DNA from: UBA9620 sp965220695
GTDB lineage: Bacteria > Acidobacteriota > Vicinamibacteria > Vicinamibacterales > UBA8438
Assembly: GCA_965220695.1 (NCBI GenBank)
Contig: OZ244838.1
Span: 4,030,001-4,094,000 of the forward strand
DNA length: 64,000 nucleotides
Direction: 5' to 3'
Shown one piece after another: positions 59,374-64,000 of the stretch (position 1 is its first letter; every line of letters starts with the position of its first letter). The translations under genes and the position numbers were made by a program. The notes below the pieces were generated by a model. The model saw nothing but the letters and a program-made list of their open reading frames with translations, was not told where the DNA came from and searched no databases.

Positions 59374-60999
59374 ATGGCGGCGCCCACAACCATCCCGCGC
59401 TCCGAGCACACCCTCTCAAGGCGGCACATCGACGACGAGGCGTTGAGAGTCATTCGGCGCCTGCAACAGCACGACTTCGAGACCTACCTGGTCGGCGGCG
59501 GGGTGCGCGACCTGTTGCTCGAACGGCGTCCCAAGGACTTCGACCTGGGCACGTCGGCCCATCCGCAGCAGATCAAGAGCCTGTTCAGGAACTGCTGGAT
59601 CATCGGCCGCCGGTTCCGGCTGGCGCACATCAAGTTCGGGGACAAGACGGTCGAGGTGGCCACGTTCCGCAAGAAGGTGCCGCCCGAGACCGACACCGAA
59701 CGCCAGGCGCGCGAGGCGCGGCAACGCGCCGAACGGGAGGCGGCGGCGCGCGCCGGGACGCGTCCGCGACGGCACATTCCGCGGGACAACACCTTCGGCA
59801 CCGCGGCCGAGGACGCGTTCCGCCGCGACTTCACCATCAACGCGCTGTTCTACGATGCGTCGACCGGTGCGATCATCGACCATGTCGACGGCATGCGGGA
59901 CATCCGCGCCCGCACGCTCCGCAGCATCGGCGACCCCAATGACCGCTTCGTGGAAGACCCGGTCCGCATGCTGCGCGCCATCGTGCTGGCGGCGCGGCTC
60001 GACCTGACCATCGACCCGGCGGTCACGACCGCCATCCGGCGCCACCGCGGCGAGATCGTCCACAGCGCGCCGGCGCGGCTGGTCGAAGAGCTCTACAAGA
60101 TCGCCCGCAGCGGCGCGGCGGAACGGATCATCCGCGATCTGGGAGACGCCGGTCTGCTGAAATTCATCGCGCCGGAACTGCACCGTCACCGATCCGACGC
60201 CCTGTGGCGATCGCTTGCGGCGCTCGACCGCTACCGCCGCCGATTCGTCGAGTGTCCGCCCTCGCTCGGCAACGCGCTGCTGCTCGGCAGCCTGGTCTCT
60301 CCGTTCACGAGAATCGAGCGGCCTCGCCGGCGGGCGGCGGACGACCCGCTCGCGAGACGCCCGCTGGAAGTCTCGCTCGGCGCGCTCCCCATCGCACGGC
60401 GCGACGTCGAGCATCTGCGCCAGATCCTCGACCTGCAGCGGCGGCTCGGCGGCGCCCCGTTGTCGCCCGGCGCCAGACGCGCGCTGCTGCGCCGGTCGGC
60501 GTTCGCCGACGCGCTCACGTGGATGGAGATCCAGGGGGAAACGCCCGAGGTCCTCGACGGCCTGCGGACAGAGGCGGCGGGGGCGGCGGACGACCAGCCG
60601 CGGCGCCGCCGGCGGCGGCGGGGGGGACGGAGGAGACGCAGCGATGGTAGCGCGAACAGTGCGAAAAGTGTGAACAGTGTGAGCAGTGTGAGCAGTGCGA
60701 ACAGTGTGAACAGTGCGAACAGCGCGAACAGTGTGAACAGTGTGAACAGTGTGAACAGTGCGAACAGTGTGAGCAGTGCGAGCAGTGTGAACAGTGCGAA
60801 CAGTGTGAGCAGTGCGAGCAGTGTGAACAGTGTGAGCAGTGTGAGCAGTGGGCCCGCCGTCGCTGGTGCGGTGTCGGAGACACCCGCTATGGCGGGCGCG
60901 CCCGCCGAAGCGTCCGCCTCGGCGGACGCGAAGGCGGGGGTTACGCCAGCAGAATCGCGGTTACCTGGTAGAACGACATCGCGACGCCGGCCAGCGTGA
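59374..60999 (+). CDS. pcnB: PcnB-like nucleotidyltransferase (poly(A) polymerase / tRNA nucleotidyltransferase) with tripeptide-repeat tail
   Basis: 541 residues from ATG 59374; ATG 59323, overlapping the polA stop, would add 17. Catalytic LVGGGVRDLLLERRPKDFDL with the Asp-x-Asp pair at DFD, then FRRDFTINALFYDAS, RSIGDPNDRFVEDPVRMLRA and an RNA-binding helical part to about 410. An Arg-rich block (RRRRRRRGGRRRRS) and 22 Ser-Val/Ala-Asn/Ser units (426-491) form a tail with no homologue known to me. The length of the catalytic part fits PcnB. The last 59 bp overlap the convergent rhomboid gene. Confidence 0.88.
   Translation: MAAPTTIPRSEHTLSRRHIDDEALRVIRRLQQHDFETYLVGGGVRDLLLERRPKDFDLGTSAHPQQIKSLFRNCWIIGRRFRLAHIKFGDKTVEVATFRKKVPPETDTERQAREARQRAEREAAARAGTRPRRHIPRDNTFGTAAEDAFRRDFTINALFYDASTGAIIDHVDGMRDIRARTLRSIGDPNDRFVEDPVRMLRAIVLAARLDLTIDPAVTTAIRRHRGEIVHSAPARLVEELYKIARSGAAERIIRDLGDAGLLKFIAPELHRHRSDALWRSLAALDRYRRRFVECPPSLGNALLLGSLVSPFTRIERPRRRAADDPLARRPLEVSLGALPIARRDVEHLRQILDLQRRLGGAPLSPGARRALLRRSAFADALTWMEIQGETPEVLDGLRTEAAGAADDQPRRRRRRRGGRRRRSDGSANSAKSVNSVSSVSSANSVNSANSANSVNSVNSVNSANSVSSASSVNSANSVSSASSVNSVSSVSSGPAVAGAVSETPAMAGAPAEASASADAKAGVTPAESRLPGRTTSRRRPA
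60649..60846 (+). repeat. 22-copy 9-bp tandem repeat in the pcnB-like gene
   Basis: Unit AGYGYGARC: Ser, then GTG or GCG (Val/Ala), then AAC or AGC (Asn/Ser), once AAA. Differences between units are almost all transitions at two positions, with the frame kept. Copy number should vary between strains by slippage. Confidence 0.93.
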
Positions 61000-61786
61000 G
61001 GACGATCAGTCCGAGCGACGCCAACAGGACCCAACTGCTGTCCTGGCGGTCATCGTCCAGATTCATGAGCTGGGCGGCAACCCAGCCCGCGGCGAACCCG
61101 CCGCCGTGCGCCCAGTTGTTGATGCCGGGCATGAGGAATCCGAACACGCCCAGGATGATGGCCCACTGCCAGAGCTGCTGCGTCATCATCGAGCTGCCGC
61201 GGCGGCGGCCATAGACGATCAGCGCCGCCAGCAGACCGAAGATGCTGCCCGAGGCGCCGATCGTCGGCGCCCCGCTCATCACGTTCGAGGCGAGAAAGCC
61301 GCTGACCCCGGCGATGTTGAAGAGCAGGAACGCGCGGCCCTGCCCATAGACCTCGGCCACCCCCGGGCCGAGATTGCGTATCCACATGACGTTGAAGACG
61401 ATGTGCAGCAGCCCGCCGTGCAGATACATGGCGGTCAGCACCGTCCACCACCAGCCCTGCTGCCAGGCCAGACCGCCGGTCATGCCAAGCTGATACAGCG
61501 CCCGCGACCCGGGTGACAGAATCGACAGCAGCCCGGCCGGCTGCAAGATCGCTTCCGGCTGCACCAGCAGCGCCAGCGCATACAGGGTGCCGCAGGCGAC
61601 CACGATCAGCGTGAACAGATCGAGGCGTCCCCCGAGCGATCGGCGCAGCACCGTGGCCCAGCCGAACAGCCCCGGCCGCCAGGCGCCGCAGAAGGGGCAT
61701 TTCTCTTCGTTGACGCCCACCAGCCGCCCGCACTGGGAACAGACGACGGAACCGTGGACCTGCCTCACGGGCACGTACGCTACCAC
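60941..61786 (-). CDS. Rhomboid-family intramembrane serine protease with N-terminal zinc ribbon
   Basis: 281 residues, GTG start at 61786. A Cys4 knuckle (VVCSQCGRLVGVNEEKCPFC, about 15-34) precedes six or seven helices. Catalytic GASGSIFG (Ser about residue 178) and His in NWAHGGGFAAGW complete the dyad; TAMYLHGGLLHIVFNVMWI has the HxxxN-like early motif. Cleaves membrane proteins within the bilayer; substrates unknown. Overlaps the end of the pcnB-like gene convergently by 59 bp. Confidence 0.9.
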   Translation of the reverse strand: MVAYVPVRQVHGSVVCSQCGRLVGVNEEKCPFCGAWRPGLFGWATVLRRSLGGRLDLFTLIVVACGTLYALALLVQPEAILQPAGLLSILSPGSRALYQLGMTGGLAWQQGWWWTVLTAMYLHGGLLHIVFNVMWIRNLGPGVAEVYGQGRAFLLFNIAGVSGFLASNVMSGAPTIGASGSIFGLLAALIVYGRRRGSSMMTQQLWQWAIILGVFGFLMPGINNWAHGGGFAAGWVAAQLMNLDDDRQDSSWVLLASLGLIVLTLAGVAMSFYQVTAILLA

Positions 61787-61817
61787 ACGCAGAACGCGAT
61801 CCGCTGGCCCCCGCGAG

Positions 61818-61850
61818 CGAATGCCGCGGGGCTTTCATCACGGGCTTCTA
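61818..61850 (-). repeat. Stop-associated repeat at the 3' end of serC
   Basis: Minus strand: TAGAAGCCCGTGATGAAAG then CCCCGCGGCATTCG, where TAG (61848-61850) is the serC stop. CCGTGA/CCGCGG can pair with G-U to make a short hairpin in the mRNA. Confidence 0.8.
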
Positions 61851-62945
61851 TCCGTGGGTGCGCTCGAACTCGGCCATGAACTCGACCAGCGCCGTCACGC
61901 CCGCTTCCGGAAAGGCGTTGTAGATCGACGCCCGCTGACCGCCGACCGAGCGGTGCCCCTTGAGCCCCGAGAGTCCCGCGGCGTCCGCCTCGGCCGAGAA
62001 CCGCTGGTCGAGCTGCCCGGACGGCAGCCGGAAGGTCACGTTCATCAACGACCGGCTGCCCGCCTGCGCGGTGCCGCGATAGAACCCGCTGCAGTCGATC
62101 GCGTCGTAGAGCAGCGCGGCCTTGCGGCGGTTGCGCGTCTCCATGGCCGCGAGTCCCCCGGCGTCGAGCAGCCAACGCATGACGAGTCCGAACATATAGA
62201 TCGCGAACACCGGCGGCGTGTTGTAGCGCGACCGGTGCTGCGCCGCGACGGCGTAACGCAGCGTGGCGGGCAGCGTGTCCCGCCCCCGCTGCGCCAGATC
62301 CCGGCGGATGACGACCAGCGTGACTCCGGCCGGACCGAGGTTCTTCTGCGCCCCGGCGTAGATGAGCCCGCAGCGGGTGGTGTCGATCGGACGGCAGAGC
62401 AGATCGGACGAGGCGTCGACCACCAGCGGCCGGTCGCCGGTGTCGGGCAGCGCGGGCCACTGGGTACCGGCGATGGTGTTGTTCGACGTGACGTGGACAT
62501 AGACGCCGTCGCGGCTCAGACGCAACTCGCCGGGGTCCGGCACGCGGGTGAACGCCTCCGCCTCGGTCGTCGCGGCCACGTGCACCGTGCCGAACCTGGC
62601 CGCCTCGGCCGCCGCCTTCCTGGCCCAGATGCCGGTCAGCACATAGTCGGCGACCCCGCCGGCGTCGAGCAGATTCATCGGCACCATCGCGAACTGCTGG
62701 CTGGCCCCGCCCTGCAGGAACAGCACGTGATACTCGTCCGGCAGGTCGAGCAGCCGGCGCAGGTCGGCCTCGGCCTGCTCGAGGATGCGGTCGAACACCG
62801 CCGACCGATGGCTGATCTCGAGCACCGACATGCCGATGTCCGGCAACGCCAGCAGGTCGCGGCGCGCCTCCTCGAGGACCGGTTCCGGCAACACGGCCGG
62901 TCCCGCGCCGAAATTGAATACGCGATCTATAAAGGTGGAAGACAT
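61848..62945 (-). CDS. serC: Phosphoserine aminotransferase
   Basis: 365 residues from ATG 62945. RVFNFGAGPAVLPEPVLEEA is the SerC start; LFLQGGASQQFAMVPMNLL binds PLP phosphate; YAGAQKNLGPAGVTLVVIRR carries the PLP Lys; RYNTPPVFAIYMFGLVMRWL is conserved. Makes phosphoserine in serine synthesis and serves pyridoxal-phosphate synthesis. It is 47 bp downstream of the DUF1015 gene, a pairing seen in other genomes. An N-terminal extension (to 62996) is not counted. Confidence 0.94.
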   Translation of the reverse strand: MSSTFIDRVFNFGAGPAVLPEPVLEEARRDLLALPDIGMSVLEISHRSAVFDRILEQAEADLRRLLDLPDEYHVLFLQGGASQQFAMVPMNLLDAGGVADYVLTGIWARKAAAEAARFGTVHVAATTEAEAFTRVPDPGELRLSRDGVYVHVTSNNTIAGTQWPALPDTGDRPLVVDASSDLLCRPIDTTRCGLIYAGAQKNLGPAGVTLVVIRRDLAQRGRDTLPATLRYAVAAQHRSRYNTPPVFAIYMFGLVMRWLLDAGGLAAMETRNRRKAALLYDAIDCSGFYRGTAQAGSRSLMNVTFRLPSGQLDQRFSAEADAAGLSGLKGHRSVGGQRASIYNAFPEAGVTALVEFMAEFERTHG

Positions 62946-62992
62946 CACAAACTCGCTTGGACCGCGGGGGACAGGGCGCCGCCGGCGCATGC

Positions 62993-64000
62993 TCACAGCA
63001 GATGCGTCAACAGGCCGTCGCGCAGCTTCGGCTCGAACCAGGTCGACTTGGGGGGCATGATCTCGCCGGCGTCCGAGATCGCGAGCAACTCGTCGACGGT
63101 GACCGCGGCCATCGAGAAGGCCACCGCCGCCTGACCGGAATCGACCAGCCGCACGAGTTCCCGCGTGCCGCGCGCGCCGCCGACGAAGCGCATGCGCGGG
63201 TCGGTACGCACATCCCGCACGTCGAGCAGCGGACCGAGTACGAGCTCCTGCAGCAACGACGCGTCGAGCGCGCGCAGCGGGTCGGCCGCCGCCACGCCGC
63301 CGCCAGCGCCGTCCCCTGCGCCGCCCTCGCCGCCCGACAACCTGACCCGCCGCCAGCGCCCCTCCAGATACATCGCCGTCGAGCCCTTCGCCGGCGTCGA
63401 CGCGTCAGCCGGCTCGACCGGCAGCCGGGCCGACAGCCGCTCGAGAAACCGGGCCGGGGTCGCACCGCCCAGATCGGCCACGGTGCGGTTGTACGGCAGG
63501 ATGCGCGTCTGGCGATCGGGAAACGCCACCGCCAGAAAGTAGTCGCGCTCGGCGGGCGCGGCCGATGCGGCGGTCGATGCACGCGCCGCAAGGGCGTGGC
63601 GCGCACGGGCGGCGCTGGCCACGCGGTGATGCCCGTCGGCAATGTAGAGCGCCGGCACCGCGGCAAACAGATCGCGTAGCGACCAGGTGTGGTCGAAGGT
63701 CGCGCGCCAGACCGTGTGCCCCACCCCGTCCGGTGCGTCGAAATCGAACAATGGCTCGGTCGCGCAAATCTGGTCGGCCACGGCATCGATCGCCGGCGTC
63801 TGCCGGTAGGTCAGAAAGACGATTCCGGTCTGCGCCTCGAGCGTCACCATGTGCCGGGTCCGGTCATCCTCCTTGTCCGGCCGGGTCCGCTCGTGCTTCT
63901 TGACGACACCGGCGTCGTACTCGTCCAGCGAGAAACAGCCGGCCACCCCGATCTGGGCATGCGTACCGGCGCGCAGGCGATAGACATACAGCGCCGGTTC
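62993..64000 (-). CDS. DUF1015 family protein, partial
   Basis: 335 residues visible, with the N-terminus beyond 64000; the frame is open through the end (PALYVYRLRAGTHAQIGVAG), so the Met at 63946 is not a start. Core motifs: VPALYIADGHHRVASAARAR, RDYFLAVAFPDRQTRILPYN, RTVADLGG, and C-terminal IMPPKSTWFEPKLRDGLLTH. The family is often encoded beside serA/serC and is thought to be a kinase-like or HTP-related protein; function unproven. A Gly-rich insert lies at about residues 240-255 of the visible part. Confidence 0.88.
   Translation of the reverse strand, partial: EPALYVYRLRAGTHAQIGVAGCFSLDEYDAGVVKKHERTRPDKEDDRTRHMVTLEAQTGIVFLTYRQTPAIDAVADQICATEPLFDFDAPDGVGHTVWRATFDHTWSLRDLFAAVPALYIADGHHRVASAARARHALAARASTAASAAPAERDYFLAVAFPDRQTRILPYNRTVADLGGATPARFLERLSARLPVEPADASTPAKGSTAMYLEGRWRRVRLSGGEGGAGDGAGGGVAAADPLRALDASLLQELVLGPLLDVRDVRTDPRMRFVGGARGTRELVRLVDSGQAAVAFSMAAVTVDELLAISDAGEIMPPKSTWFEPKLRDGLLTHLL

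Noticed and set aside
55385..59419. 1344-codon minus-strand open frame
   Set aside because: Antisense to the VWFA gene and polA; no recognisable domain, composition of a shadow.
60515..60883. Minus-strand ORF rich in His-Cys-Ser repeats
   Set aside because: It is only the complement of the 9-bp tandem repeat in the pcnB-like gene.

Overview
The window is a GC-rich bacterial chromosome segment. It most likely comes from an acidobacterium of the Vicinamibacteria type, inferred from gene content rather than a marker gene. The clues are a VWFA protein of the class long called Acidobacterial, NHL/PQQ propeller and carboxypeptidase-regulatory outer-membrane proteins, a DHS-like enzyme, a complete arg operon and many secreted proteins with Ala-rich signal peptides. 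No rRNA, tRNA or CRISPR array was recognised. High GC makes the antisense frames of nearly every gene open, so those long shadow frames were discarded.

Layout. 1-4.6 kb: a DASS anion transporter (cut by the window start), two NHL propeller proteins, a DUF427 protein and a Tat-exported epoxide-hydrolase-like enzyme. 4.8-7.8 kb is a visibly AT-richer island. It holds an intact single-gene IS66 element with a perfect 8-bp target duplication, then a compact three-gene operon encoding a TIR-like protein, a RipA-like three-helix membrane protein and a second TIR-like protein. That operon is the best candidate for an undescribed, Thoeris-related defence system. 8-16.4 kb carries a DinB protein, an M1 peptidase, a DUF3291 protein, an M20 peptidase, a GT1 glycosyltransferase, a YfiT relic and a PQQ-like propeller. 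16.4-18.9 kb is a second accessory patch: a VapBC-type pair, a frameshifted helicase tail and a scrambled HigBA locus.

18.9-24.2 kb: an unknown overlapping gene pair, a DtxR-type regulator, queD and queC (7-deazaguanine synthesis), a deoxyhypusine/homospermidine-synthase-like enzyme and two small unknowns. 24.5-33.6 kb is a complete arginine pathway: argH, argG and argR face argC-argB-argD-NAGS-argJ-argF across a short intergenic region with two sigma70-like promoters and two ARG boxes. 33.6-40.4 kb: purE, purD, rpsU, a STAS protein, a DPPR-synthase-type UbiA protein, an unknown coiled protein and a GT4 glycosyltransferase. 40.4-47.9 kb is a four-gene operon joining two envelope proteins to a large sensor kinase and an NtrC-type regulator.

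48.2-64 kb: gpmI, a small gene with a strong promoter and operator-like palindrome, a methylmalonyl-CoA-mutase-type subunit, inositol-phosphate synthase, a methyltransferase-like protein, a VWFA pair, polA, a pcnB-type nucleotidyltransferase with a 22-unit tripeptide tail, a rhomboid protease, serC and a DUF1015 protein cut by the window end.

Two dispersed repeat families run through the intergenic spaces. One is a REP-like palindrome (GGGGCAACC / GGTTGCCC). The other begins at, and includes, the TAG stop codon of at least four genes (PQQ gene, purD, ubiA, serC). A 20-bp unit belonging to the same composite element is expanded to about nine copies beside purE.
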